Source of the DNA: Lineus longissimus | Taxonomy: Eukaryota; Nemertea; Pilidiophora; Heteronemertea; Lineidae | Assembly: GCF_910592395.1 (NCBI RefSeq) | Contig: NC_088317.1 | Span: 18,832,039-18,896,038, forward strand | DNA length: 64,000 bases | Direction: 5' to 3' | Shown here: one piece after another, positions 22,634 through 36,700 of the stretch | Layout: the number at the start of each line of letters is the position of its first letter | Numbering within the stretch: the stretch's first letter is position 1 | The notes under the pieces: generated by a model | What the model saw: only the letters and a program-made list of their open reading frames with translations | The model's database searches: none | Told to the model about the DNA's origin: nothing | Made by a program: the position numbers and the translations under genes

Positions 22634-24334
22634 CGCCCCACGTATCTCAAACTGATTCCATGTCGTTCTCTTTGGGTGGCGGTAATTTGTAAGACCAGTT
22701 TCAGATTTAAACCGATCCAAATATATACCGTATGTGCCAAGGACGACTCTTTGTCTTAAATTGCGCAACCCAGAGTTATGTTTTTACACTCATATTACAC
22801 ACTGACGAGTGCAAAAGATTGACAATTATCGATTTATTTTTCGTGACCTAAATAGAATTTTACGATTAATTGTCTCGCCAGACACGTTTATCACTTTGAA
22901 AAACCATTAACATATATATATGTCAATAAAAGTGAGGACTTCGACTGATCAATCGATTTGCATGTATCTAACTATTTTTTTTTCACAAGTTCAAAATTCT
23001 GAAAATTTTTCGAAGCCAAATTTTTTGGGGGGCTGATGATGATGTTTCTTCATTTTGAGAAGAAAAAAAACAAGTGAAAAAAATATTTGGACTCCGACAT
23101 TTTTTCATCCTTCTGATTCTGAAAAAGTTTCAAAGCAAAAAAAGCTTTGGGGCTGATGATGTTTTTTCATTTTGAGCAGAAAAAAACAAGTGAAAAAATA
23201 TTCGGACTATTTAGGAACCAAGCATGCAGCTCCTTAATTCCCTGCCTGACGCTAGCAAGTAAGGCCATCGTGCCTGCTGGAAGACTGTTCACAACAGATA
23301 GGACAAAACAACTTGATTGAAGAACCATAACACTGGCATGACAGTTGCTGATTGCATTTATTTATAGTTTAAGACTCAAGCGATTATACATATAATATAT
23401 GAGGAACTTAATATATTGAAATGAAATAAAGCTATACCTATGTTGTACATATCAATTAACCTTGTCATTTTATTTGAAGACGACTGTGCTTCTTGATTGC
23501 TGCACCTGTTGAACAAAACTAACAGGTGACCTCCCCGGGATACTTCAAATATTACAAAAAGGAAATGTCTTTGAAATAGGCAGGCTGGCCTGTGTCAGGT
23601 AAGGTGGGCCTTTGAATGTCGAAAGTACCGAAAAGATTCTTATACCGTTCCTAGCTAAGATCTGAGAACCAAAAATCTTTCAGGGATCTTATAAATAATG
23701 TACATGCAGACAGGATTAAATTACAGTATAATCTTGATATTTTCGACCTAGGCTGGAAAGTCGAATGCGTAAATGGTGAATGATCTTTGTTTTCTGGTAA
23801 AGGAAAACACTAAGTACAAACCACAATACTCTTAAGGGACGAATGTAGTACACTTTACTCTGTGGTGGTGCAATGTAGTTCTTAACACACAAACTATGTA
23901 CTAGGTAGGGTGGGGTGGAACGTATCAAATACAATAACGGGAACTTAACAACATGACGCCGGAATAATGCTTGCTAGTTCTGATATCTAACATTAAACAA
24001 CAAATGTGGTGCTGCAATGCCGTGACGTGGTTTCAAACATTTACAATAGCATATCATTTGTTAGTGTAGTTCTTACCAAAGCTGGTGATAACTATATGAA
24101 AAAACACTAACAAATAGTGCGGGTATAATGTACATTACGTGAAAATAAGCAAATTTGATTAGTTTATAATTGACCAAAATCGATGCAGACGACATTTATG
24201 TAACTTCAGAAATTCCCAAACTCCTCTTTCATTCCTTTAAAAGCACTGCCGAAGTTTTCACGAACTTGTAATATTTTTATACATTATTGTAAGTAACAAC
24301 ATCCTGGAGATGTTAGTTAAAAAGTGCATTTCAG

Positions 24335-27300
24335 CTAAGCGTGAGATGTCTTCTCCAAATCCGTGTAGCCAGACACTTTGGAAGTGATGGAGAAGATAGC
24401 AGAATATCTTCTTCCCTTGTCTTCTTCGCTGTAACCAGTGCTGTATGGCTGTTCAGTGTCCATGGCAGACATTGTACTCAAGATTCTATTCGCTTTGGTG
24501 TTGGCCGCTGCATGATTCGTCTTGATGTTTCTTCCGATGAAGTAAAATATCTCCAGTATAGTGAGGAATGAGCCGCCAAGGAACAGGCCAGCTGTACCAC
24601 CAATATCACCTTATGGAAAGACAATAAGCAGGGCATTGTATAACCTTATTAGGGTAGAAGACATCCAGTAGTCGTTACGAAGTTTACGCCAATCATACAA
24701 TTAAATACCTAGTTTTGACTTCAATTAGTCAATCGATCAAAAATGCATTAAGAGAGTGCTTGCGCGAATAATGGAAAGATCTTAACATAAGCACTCCCGA
24801 AACATCTTTTGTTATAGAGATGAGTGAAAACCAACGTCAATGTATACCCGACCAGCAGGGTGGTGGATCACATATGGTTCATAAAAACGGAGAAGCTATG
24901 ATTCAGTTCGATCACAACCTGATCAAGATTGTCATGGACAGAGAGTTGTCATGGATCGCCTAATTGACTCTGTTTCCTGTTACTTACATAACAATGAAAA
25001 CCAGGTGTAAGCCGGTGACTTGATAACTTCGGTTAGGCTAAGACTCTGGTAAAACACTTGAAGGGCTAGAATATTTTGCCTGCAAAAATCATAACAGACG
25101 TATACTTTTATCAACATCAATGAAACTGAATAATCATATGTTGAAAGCGTATGCTGTATCACCGTTAATTGCCTGTACTGAACAAGGAAGAACTTGTTCA
25201 TGGAATAGATCTTGTTTTGATATTTTTCCCGTCTCCGCCGCCGAGAACCTTACGTGGATTGATATGATCATTCTACTTGATTTGCTGAAACCGAAAGATC
25301 AGCCAGCACTATCAACAGCTTTTATGCAGCTTTTGGTCTCAATGTGTAATTTTAAACCACAAGTTGGCGAGTATTATGTCATTCTTGCTCCACTGTACTT
25401 ACCGTACCATGGTATGGTCGATCGTGAGAGTTTTATTAAACTTCACCAAATCATTGAGAAACGTATCAAGCTCTTGAAGGAAATCATCAGTTGCCTTTTG
25501 TACTTTTGGGATCAGATAATAGAGGGCGCCAATGGTCTTGTCCAGTGATCGCAGCCGTGGTAGCAAAGTTTTTCCTTGGGTGTCTATCATTTTAGCTAAT
25601 ACAGGTACATCCGTCCGAACAGCAATCACAGCATCATAAGTCTGCTGGATGCTCTTCAAATCCGACTTCGTGCCATCGATCTTACGCAGGATGTCAATCA
25701 AGACGACACTCCCACGAACATAGCTGGTGATCTTATATCGAAACTTCGAAGCTGGGGTGACCAGTTCGATGAGCCTTTCCTTCGTAATCGTCTGCCAGAT
25801 CGGGATTAGGTCAAACGCTCTTTTCTCAACATCCGTGAAGAACTTCTCAACGGAATCAACGCTGTAGGCTTTCATCGCCCTTTCGTAATTAGCAATGTTG
25901 GTGCCAACTTCGTGAAGGAAATATGCAAGCTTTTCGTCTCTCGCTTTCAGTGTGGAAATTGAACCTGCCAGCGCGACACTGACTGTGTTCATCGCGTCCC
26001 TAAGTCCAGTAACAGCCGTCCGAAAGTTGGTCAGCGACCTCCTTATGTCATTGGTCTGTTTTTCCAACTTGCTGTACAAGTCCTGTTCCTCAGATTTACT
26101 CACCGTTGTCAGCGTTCTGGCCAGAGTCTGAAAGGCAGACATCTTCTTTCGTAAATCAATTCCTCTGGTGGAAAATTCAAAAAGGGCAAAAAATATCTCT
26201 CGGTTCTTTTGACGGATGATTCCCCTTGGGACAGGAAGGCCATCGACAATGCTACCGCCAGCTGCCAATAATCCCCTAACTTCTGTGTTGTACATCTTGT
26301 CAACTGAATATATTAAATTGATTGATTCCTGAAAATATATCGCCAGTAGCCCCTGCAAGCTTGCGACAGCCTTTCGAGAATTGCCATCCATCTTGAAAAA
26401 CACTATTTTCAGCTTGGCTGGTAGAATGGTCCTCTGCAAATTCCATGTTCGTATTTCTAGCTTGACCAATTGTGGTTCGAGATAGTTCTCAATGGTTTGA
26501 ACCCTGAAAACAATGTTGTAGTTCTTCGTCAGCAGCTTGATGTAAAATTGGAGATGGAAGTTCAAGTTTCTGAGTTCTCTCTGTACGGCCTTAACAGCAA
26601 CATCGATAGTGGACATATTGTTTCTTAACGGTTTCTGGACGCTCTCGTGTAAATAGTTAGAGGCCTGATGAAGTTTCCCAAGCAAGTTGAGGTCATCCTT
26701 AACTGTTCTTTTATCCACCAACTGCCTGAGGAGTAAAGCTTTCTTGTAGCGTTCCAGGAGTGTCTTGTCTGATTCGAGAATATCAAGTATGGAGAAGATA
26801 CTTGTGGCAGAGAGGTCGGTGTTGGACAATGTAGTCGTAAACTCATCTTGGTAACAGGGATGAGTGCAGGTGTGGGCGAATGTACGAGCGCCTGAAAAAA
26901 ATGCATCATATAAATTCCTAAGCAATAGTGAGAGATATGGACCATTGTACCTTGAGCTGGCTAGTGTGTGGCCAACAAGTAAAACCGCCCAATGAAATGT
27001 CATTTGAGCAATGTCTGGCCGCGGGTCGAGGGATTTCAGGGCCAAACGTGTCAAGTACAATCAACAGTCAAATATCATTTTTTAGTTAATATTCGCAATA
27101 CAAAGTGAGGGTTGGTAACTAAAACATGCACGATCTCTAATGAATGACACCCGCCCTGTTGAGTGTCGATTATTCTTTCTGATGAAATCATCTTCACAGC
27201 CCTACTGTTCTCAGTGTTCTCGAATCATATTCACTCTGGGAAGTAGAAAAGCACTGTGAGTGTCTAAGACAAATGAACGGGGGGAAAACGATTTCTCGAA

Positions 27301-29759
27301 CTTACTGACGTCACTGCAACATCCATACAAGGTCGACAGGTTACAATACGGTGGCTTGTCGGGTCCAACCCATCTCTGTCCGTACTCGATACAACCACAT
27401 ATCTCAGCTGTTGCGTTGGTCTTCACCTCAGCCAGGCACGCTTGGAAGGAGTAGGCATTGTAGTCCCTCAAGGATTGAGATGCGCAGTCTCCGTGAGGCT
27501 TAGGCAGTCGTGTGACCTAGAAAAGTACGTATACTTGTGGTTGTAGAATCAGCCTGGTTATCAATTCATATTATTATTGAGATCTCGATCCCAGGAGAAT
27601 TCATGAAGTATGGACAATTTGTATACATGTTCATGAGCATCCATGACAAGATTCTTGTAGGATTCATAGTTAAAATGAAAATAAGAATCTTACAGGAACC
27701 CTGTAAATATTGTATATGCACATGTACACGAAACTGAATAAAATCTTAACTAAGAATCTTATACGAATTTTCCACCATAGCTGCACTTGACCTGACTTTG
27801 CACCAGAGCCGAGATTCAAGAGGCTAGAATGCCAATAATACGTTGAAGAAACAAATCAATATATGATCATTAATGATACTTACGCTCGAGATATGCAAGG
27901 CAGCTCTAGAAGCTCCAAACACTGGCACCGCCGTGCCTAAATCTGACACCCGAGGATGGTCATGGCCATTGAATATCAACACCTGGATTCCCGATGATAA
28001 GTGAGGGCCTGGCGAGAGTTCATAAACCTCGGCGTTAAGGTACAACTCGAGCCCGAATGATGCCCCTGAAATACTTAACTTGAGTTATTCTCGAGGCAAA
28101 GCTAAGCGGCTAGGCGCATCGAGACAATATGTATCTAAAGACTGAACAGCTTCATCTTGGAATCATGCCATGATCCCCTTGACATGCTTGATAAAAGAGG
28201 AGAATTTACGAAAGGTTGGTGGTATAATTGCTCATTGGATATCCCAGATCGAAAATCCTGATATCATGATTCTTATAATGGTTCTTAACTAAGCTATAAT
28301 TCTTATTCGGGTACAAGATCATTTACGATCTTTGCAAGATTCTTAAAATATTCTGGTTAAATATCTTCACAATGAATGTTAAAATGAAAAAATCCTGATA
28401 AAGAATTTTGAAAATCGTATCTGAATGCATGGCCCTCTGATAGCCAGTACTAACCTGTATTTTGGACTTCAAAATCTTTCGGATCTCTGACGGATTTGTT
28501 GGCATGGAGATCATTAAACACGAAACAAACCCCGAAATCCGTCATCATCTGTGTGAAATTCACGTGGCTACAGTTATGCCCTTTCCACACACATCTGCAA
28601 GAAATTGGTGTCGTTTGTAAATGAGGATAATAGTTGCGATCCTTAGGTCAATAAAATCCCAAGATTTTCTCACATGCTGCCCAATTAAAGGTAAAATGCC
28701 GACCTGAAAGATTGGAAAGGTGATTTCTTCCTCTATATGTCGATGAGCTGGTATGGTTTCTTAGGACGCTGATGATAGGAATGGGATAAAATGAAGGATC
28801 AATAAACGCAAGATAGGTCAATCATGGAAATAATATTTTACTTCTTGATCATGTCCTCCTTCCTGTGTGCCATGTCCAGCATAGTCTGGGTGATATTCAG
28901 GTCATCTGCTAAAGTGATGTTCCTTCTCGCGTTCAGGTCAGCTCCGTAGAATTCTTGCAGCTTTCTGTAAATACCGGCTTCCCGTGCTTTGGTCATTCTG
29001 AAATTGGTATTGAGTACTTTTAAATCCGACTGGTAAGATAAAGTGAGCTTTGCAATTTCCTAAACTTTTTATGGGAATTTTCAAAAAGAGATCTTCACCT
29101 ACTTAGTAACAAATTAGTCAAAAGCAGATGGTTACACTAGGAATCCCCACCTGAATTGGTTGGTGTTGCAGATGGCAACACTAGGGAATCTGAGTGAATT
29201 GTTGAATGCTACATTCATGTCGACAGTGACAGGGTTTTTCTGGTAGTACGCTGCTCTCTCCCCAACTTGGTAGGTAAACCAAATGGCAAATGCGATCACA
29301 ACTAACAGCCACAGTGTCCTGAAAAAACAAAATACCGAAGAGAGTGATCGAGGTCATGCTCAGGTTATGGTATCTTTTCCACAGGGTGAAAATGGTAAAA
29401 ACATTTAGCAACGAAAACAATTTTCAGGGAGAGAATGACAAAATTCTTAACGTGGAAGTTATGATCAAAGGAAATAATTAACAATAACGTTTAGGGATTT
29501 AAAAGTATTCAAAACAAAATAAAAATAGAAATAGAGTTGAGTTGCGTTATCTATAAGATAAAATAACAACATTCGTTTTGGTTTTATGGGCCTGGTTACC
29601 ACGGTATTTAAATATATATACTCACCGCCCAAGGAAGGTCCCGGCCTCAAATGTGTATCTAACTCCATGAAAACTTGTATTTTCCGTGAAGTTCTTGAGG
29701 AAGTCATAGGTTTTCTCTTTGCACCCTTTCCTGGTATCAGACTTTTCAGGGTCAGCCAT
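24335..29759 (-). CDS. DEG/ENaC-family ion channel with giant extracellular insert, copy B
   Basis: Exons in coding order: 29626-29759, 29151-29318, 28842-28997, 28455-28594, 27884-28065, 27306-27516, 25403-26891, 24988-25079, 24335-24609. Exon lengths are identical to copy A, so 948 residues are predicted with all signature motifs (TSFHG, FPSVAICN, CTHPC, GGS filter). Exon 7 differs from A by about nine residues (for example LLRKL to LLGKL, MLRSL to RLRSL). Exon 3 has Arg where A has Leu in KALEAG. Exon 2 uses the GTGGGG donor because only one 44-bp donor unit is present. Confidence 0.92.
29149..29192. repeat. Exon 2 donor 44-bp unit, single copy (copy B)
   Basis: Only one unit is present, starting at 29149, so the exon must use AG|GTGGGG, the donor that is the outer one in copies A, C and D. 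Confidence 0.85.
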
Positions 29760-31153
29760 CGTAGATAAAACAATATAATACTCAGGAACTTTTGTCAGTT
29801 TTTTCTCAAGATCCTCGTCTGATTTAAATTCTAATTCTTGAAACGGCTAACGGTTTTATTCAGATTGATTATTCCAAGTCCTCCCAAATATCGCCTCTTC
29901 TTCTTCTTCACATTATTAACGGGCTGGTAATTGAATTTTTCCTATCATTGAACACGTTGAAAGATCAATTTTAATCGTCTTCAGTTAGACAGAGATTACA
30001 AAAAATCTTTAAAACGTCACATAATTTCTCTATCGAATTTCTATCGATTCTTTTAGAATTTCATTGATTATATAGAATATTCAAAGTTGGCTTTCATAAG
30101 AGTTTAAACCGTATTAATCCACAGAATCTATCTATAGAATCTACAAAATATTTTACACAAACTTTTGTCTGTGTCAAGCGACTCAAACCTCGTGGCTTTC
30201 GCTACGTTCTGAGTCCAACTGTCCAAACAGTTGGTCGAGTTTTACATCATAATAAAAGTATTCCTAATATGGTAATGGTCGACAAAGGAAACGGTACTTC
30301 GGTTGATGACACATTGCCATGGAGAAGGAAGGATATTTAATCTTGTAACCATGTCGAGTTAGTTTAATCGTACTTTTCAATTAAACCAAATTGCGTCGTC
30401 CATTATTTCATTTTGGATGGGTTGAATAACATATTGTTCATTCATTCATTCACTATCCTAATTGGATTGCTACTTTGGAATAAAATATCAATTTGAAAAA
30501 TACCAATAAATCCTCTTTTATAGTATTGTTATCTATGAATTGTATTCATTTATCATTGCCTCATCTATTACAGCGAGGAAATCTATCATATATTGGTCCG
30601 ATGAGCATGTTGAATAAGTGAATAATTCTGAATAACTAACTAACTGGATCATTATAACACATCATTAAACCAAAATTTTAATAGCGGGAGATATTTCAAA
30701 TTGCAGTAAATTGTTCTACCTGCCAATCCTCTCGATTATTCATGTGATTATTCGTCAACACTGCCGTTTATTATATCATGCTTCCAAGAATTCGCTATCC
30801 AATTAATAAATTGGTAAATGCACTTGCTGTTCACATTGATTCCACCCCTGTACAAGGACCTGCCTTTGTTCTACCCCTCAATTGGTAGGTGAACTAGTAT
30901 ATACGTCCAGTCCATTCAATAACATGTACAGCTCGAAAGCAACCATTTCCTTCAAGTGGATTACTTAAGACGATTTAGAGAAAGTTCCTTACGGAAGTGC
31001 ATAATTTTGGATATGGAAGAAGTTATTGTGAAACCGTTTCAACACCTCTGTTAGGCCATCTCCCTGGTTTTGCATCGAATGGGCGCAAGGAACTACTAAA
31101 CCACTTAACTACTCAAGAATCTTGTTCACAATTCGCAAGCTTAGAAAAAAACC

Positions 31154-31462
31154 ATGATGCCAACTTCTGATCACGGGTCATATTCCATATTTATCTCAGG
31201 GAAACTGAATGAGCAGCATTTTTCGCTAATCGTAGGACGAATAGCCATGTTATCCTTACTAGAATGCAGTGTAATATGTACCACAAGTCCTGACTGCCGA
31301 GCGTATCACTTCAAAACACTGCCTAATAGCAGGTTCTGTCGAATAGATGGAGACTTGGTCGGGGCTCTGTCCCTGGCTGTACCAGGTGAGAGGAAAAGCA
31401 CTCGGAGACACGACGACGTAAAGCTGTACAACATACTCCATTTGACGGGCCTCGTAGTGTAA
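31154..31462 (+). pseudogene. Truncated PAN-like exon chimera (B/C junction)
   Basis: Same structure as the A/B junction chimera: PAN start up to CRAYHF, then KTLPNSRFC..., 102 codons. It differs by one residue (GALSL instead of GPLSL). Confidence 0.75.
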
Positions 31463-31519
31463 CATAGCGTGCATGGGCATCTCTGCATGGAGCTCTTCGC
31501 ACCACATGATGCTACTGGT

Positions 31520-32027
31520 ACCACTCTCACTTTATGACATTGTCCCGAGTCAAATCATTCCATGTTTTCTAATTTTCGCGCTGAATATATTTATTTGCAT
31601 CGGCATCAGACGTTCGCGTCTAACAGTCACTCTCGGCACTAAAAAGGAGCTGAAACGTTATAAACGAGACATGCGGTGCATTGGTAACCTCTTGTTTGTG
31701 TCTACTGTGTATTTCATCTTCACAACGCCTAGGTCGGTTCTGTGGCTTTATACTGGCATCCTCACCTTCATTGTCGCTAAACAGGATACAACTGTGAACG
31801 ATCAACATTTGACAACCATGTATGAAAGAGCACTTTTTGCAGACTCGCTGACCACGTTTAACTATTGCTTGAACTTTATCATTTATGGCGTATCGCTGAA
31901 CTATTATCGCGAGACAACGAAAGATATCATTTTTTGCAAGACAAAAACGAATTTTAGCCAACAGAGCGAATTAGTTGAATCGGAAGTTGTCAACAGTAGA
32001 ACGCCACATGTTCAGCAACGCTTGTGA
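31520..32027 (+). pseudogene. 5'-truncated GPCR copy C
   Basis: Receptor residues from 217 onward, with the same left breakpoint as copy B. It has a 3-nt insertion adding Leu in the tail (SELVESE), shared with copy D, and substitutions such as YERALF and RETTKD. Helices 1-4 are absent. Confidence 0.85.
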
Positions 32028-33726
32028 CGCCCCACGTATCTCAAACTGATTCCATGTCGTTCTCTTTGGGTGGCGGTAATTTGTAAGACCAGTTTCAGAT
32101 TTAAACCGATCCAAATATATACCGTATGTGCCAAGGACGACTCTTTGTCTTAAATTGCGCAACCCAGAGTTATGTTTTTACACTCATATTACACACTGAC
32201 GAGTGCAAAAGAGTGACAATTATCGATTTATTTTTCGTGACCTAAATTGAATTTTACGATTAATTGTCTCGCCAGACACGTTTATCACTTTGAAAAACCA
32301 TTAACATATAATCGTCAATAAAAGTGAGGACTTCGACTGATCAATCGATTTGCATGTATCTAACTATTTTTTTTTCACAAGTTCAAAATTCTGAAAATTT
32401 TTCGAAGCCAAATTTTTTGGGGGGCTGATGATGATGTTTCTTCATTTTGAGAAGAAAAAAAACAAAATGAAAAAAATATTTGGACTCCGACATTTTTTCA
32501 TCCTTCTGATTCTGAAAAAATTTCAAAGCAAAAAAAGCTTTGGGGCTGATGATGTTTTTTCATTTTGAGCAGAAAAAAAACAAGTGAAAAAATATTCGGA
32601 CTATTTAGGTACCAAGCATGCAGCTCCTTAATTCCCTGCCTGACGCTAGCAAGTAAGGCCATCGTGCCTGCTGGAAGACTGTTCACAACAGATAGGACAA
32701 AACAACTTGATTGAAGAACCATAACACTGGCATGACAGTTGCTGATTGCATTTATTTATAGTTTAAGACTCAAGCGATTATACATATAATATATGAGGAA
32801 CTTAATAAATTGAAATGAAATAAAGCTATACCTATGTTGTACATATCAATTCACCTTGTCATTTTATTTGAAGACGACTGTGCTTCTTGATTGCTGCACC
32901 TGTTGAACAAAACTAACAGGTGACCTCCCCGGGATACTTCAAATATTACAAAAAGGAAATGTCTTTGAAATAGGCAGGCTGGCCTGTGTCAGGTAAGGTG
33001 GGCCTTTGAATGTCGAAAGTACCGAAAAGATTCTTATACCATTCCTAGCTAAGATCTGAGAACCAAGAATCTTTCGGGGATCTTATAAATAATGTACAAG
33101 CAGACAGGATTAAATTACAGTATAATCTTGATATTTTCGACCTAGGCTGGAAAGTCGAATGCGTAAATGGTGAATGATCTTTGTTTTCTGGTAAAGGAAA
33201 ACACTAAGTACAAACCACAATACAATAGGGACGAATGTAGTACACTTTACTCTGTGGTGGTGCAATGTATTTCTTAACACACAAACTAGGGGGCCTGTAG
33301 GGTAGGGTGGAACGTATCAAAAACAATAACGGGAACTTAACAACATGACGCCGGAATAATGCTTGCTAGTTCTGATATCTAACATTAAACAACAAATGTG
33401 GTGCTGCAATGCCGTGACGTGGTTTCAAACATTTACAATAGCCTGTCATTTGTTAGTGAAGTTCTTACCAATGCTGGTGATAACTATATGAAAAAACACT
33501 AACAAATAGTGCGGGTATAATGTACATTACGTGAAAATAAGCAAATTTGATTAGTTTATAATTGACCAAAATCGATGCAGACGACATTTATGTAACTTCA
33601 GAAATTCCCAAACTCCTCTTTCATTCCTTTAAAAGCACTGCCCAAGTTTTCACGAACTTGTAATATTTTTATACATTATTGTAAGTAACAACATCCTGGA
33701 GATGTTAGTTAAAAAGTGCATTTCAG

Positions 33727-36700
33727 CTAAGCGTGAGATGTCTTCTCCAAATCCGTGTAGCCAGACACTTTGGAAGTGATGGAGAAGATAGCAGAATATC
33801 TTCTTCCCTTTTCTTCTTCGCTGTAACCAGTGCTGTATGGCTGTTCAGTGTCCATGGCAGACATTGTACTCAAGATTCTATTCGCTTTGGTGTTGGCCGC
33901 TGCATGATTCGTCTTGATGTTTCTTCCGATGAAGTAAAATATCTCCAGTATAGTGAGGAATGAGCCGCCAAGGAACAGGCCAGCTGTACCACCAATATCA
34001 CCTTATGGAAAGACAATAAGCAGGGCATTGTATAACCTTATTAGGGTAGAAGACATCCAGTAGTCGTTACGAAGTTTACGCCAATCATACAATTAAATAC
34101 CTAGTTTTGACTTCAATTAATCAATCGATCAAAAATGCATTAAGAGAGTGCTTGCGCGAATAATGGAAAGATCTTAACATAAGCACTCCCGAAACATCTT
34201 TTGTTATAGAGATGAGTGAAAACCAACGTCAATGTATACCCGACCAGCAGGGTGGTGGATCACATATGGTTCATAAAAACGGAGAAGCTATGATTCAGTT
34301 CGATCACAACCTGATCAAGATTGTCATGGACAGAGAGTTGTCATGGATCGCCTAATTGACTCTGTTTCCTGTTACTTACATAACAATGAAAACCAGGTGT
34401 AAGCCGGTGACTTGATAACTTCGGTTAGGCTAAGACTCTGGTAAAACACTTGAAGGGCTAGAATATTTTGCCTGCAAAAATCATAACAGACGTATACTTT
34501 TATCAACATCAATGAAACTGAATAATCATATGTTGAAAGCGTATGCTGTATCACCGTTAATTGCCTGTACTGAACAAGGAAGAACTTGTTCATGGAATAG
34601 ATCTTGTTTTGATATTTTTCCCGTCTCCGCCGCCGAGAACCTTACGTGGATTGATATGATCATTCTACTTTATTTGCTGAAACCGAAAGATCAGCCAGCA
34701 CTATCAACAGCTTTTATGCAGCTTTTGGTCTCAATGTGTAATTTTAAACCACAAGTTGGCGAGTATTATGTCATTCCTGCGCCACTGTACTTACCGTACC
34801 ATGGTATGGTCGATCGTGAGAGTTTTATTAAACTTCACCAAATCATTGAGAAACGTATCAAGCTCTTGAAGGAAATCATCAGTTGCCTTTTGTACTTTTG
34901 GGATCAGATAATAGAGGGCGCCAATGGTCTTGTCCAGTGATCGCAGCCGTGGTAGCAAAGTTTTTCCTTGGGTGTCTATCATTTTAGCTAATACAGGTAC
35001 ATCCGTCCGAACAGCAATCACAGCATCATAAGTCTGCTGGATGCTCTTCAAATCCGACTTCGTGCCATCGATCTTACGCAGGATGTCAATCAAGACGACA
35101 CTCCCACGAACATAGCTGGTGATCTTATATCGAAACTTCGAAGCTGGGGTGACCAGTTCGATGAGCCTTTCCTTCGTAATCGTCTGCCAGATCGGGATTA
35201 GGTCAAACGCTCTTTTCTCAACATCCGTGAAGAACTTCTCAACGGAATCAACGCTGTAGGCTTTCATCGCCCTTTCGTAATTAGCAATGTTGGTGCCAAC
35301 TTCGTGAAGGAAATATGCAAGCTTTTCGTCTCTCGCTTTCAGTGTGGAAATTGAACCTGCCAGCGCGACACTGACTGTGTTCATCGCGTCCCTAAGTCCA
35401 GTAACAGCCGTCCGAAAGTTGGTCAGCGACCTCCTTATGTCATTGGTCTGTTTTTCCAACTTGCTGTACAAGTCCTGTTCCTCAGATTTACTCACCGTTG
35501 TCAGCGTTCTGGCCAGAGTCTGAAAGGCAGACATCTTCTTTCGTAAATCAATTCCTCTGGTGGAAAATTCAAAAAGGGCAAAAAATATCTCTCGGTTCTT
35601 TTGACGGATGATTCCCCTTGGGACAGGAAGGCCATCGACAATGCTACCGCCAGCTGCCAATAATCCCCTAACTTCTGTGTTGTACATCTTGTCAACTGAA
35701 TATATTAAATTGATTGATTCCTGAAAATATATCGCCAGTAGCCCCTGCAAGCTCGCGACAGCCTTTCGAGAATTGCCATCCATCTTGAAAAACACTATTT
35801 TCAGCTTGGCTGGTAGAATGGTCCTCTGCAAATTCCATGTTCGTATTTCTAGCTTGACCAATTGTGGTTCGAGATAGTTCTCAATGGTTTGAACCCTGAA
35901 AACAATGTTGTAGTTCTTCGTCAGCAGCTTGATGTAAAATTGGAGATGGAAGTTCAAGTTTCTGAGTTCTCTCTGTACGGCCTTAACAGCAACATCGATA
36001 GTGGACATATTGCTTCTTAACGGTTTCTGGACGCTCTCGTGTAAATAGTTATGGGTGTGATGAAGTTTCCTAAGCAAGATAAGGTCATTCTTAACTGTTC
36101 TTTTATCCACCAACTGCCTGAGGAGTAAAGCTTTCTTGTAGCGTTCCAGGAGTGTCTTGTCTGATTCGAGAATATCAATTATGGAGAAGATACTTGTGGC
36201 AGAGAGGTCGGTGTTGGACAATGTAGTCGTAAACTCATCTTGGTAACAGGGATGAGTGCAGGTGTGGGCGAATGTACGAGCGCCTGAAAAAAATGCATCA
36301 TATAAATTCCTAAGCAATAGTGAGAGATATGGACCATTGTACCTTGAGCTGGCTAGTGTGTGGCCAACAAGTAAAACCGCCCAATGAAATGTCATTTGAG
36401 CAATGTCTGGCCGCGGGTCGAGGGATTTCAGGGCCAAACGTGTCAAGTACAATCAACAGTCAAATATCATTTTTTAGTTAATATTCGCAATACAAAGTGA
36501 GGGTTGGTAACTAAAACATGCACGATCTCTAATGAATGACACCCGCCCTGTTGAGTGTCGATTATTCTTTCTGATGAAATCATCTCCACAGCCCTACTGT
36601 TCTCAGTGTTCTCGAATCATATTCACTCTGGGAAGTAGAAAAGCACTGTGAGTGTCTAAGACAAATGAACGGGGGGAAAACGATTTCTCGAACTTACTGA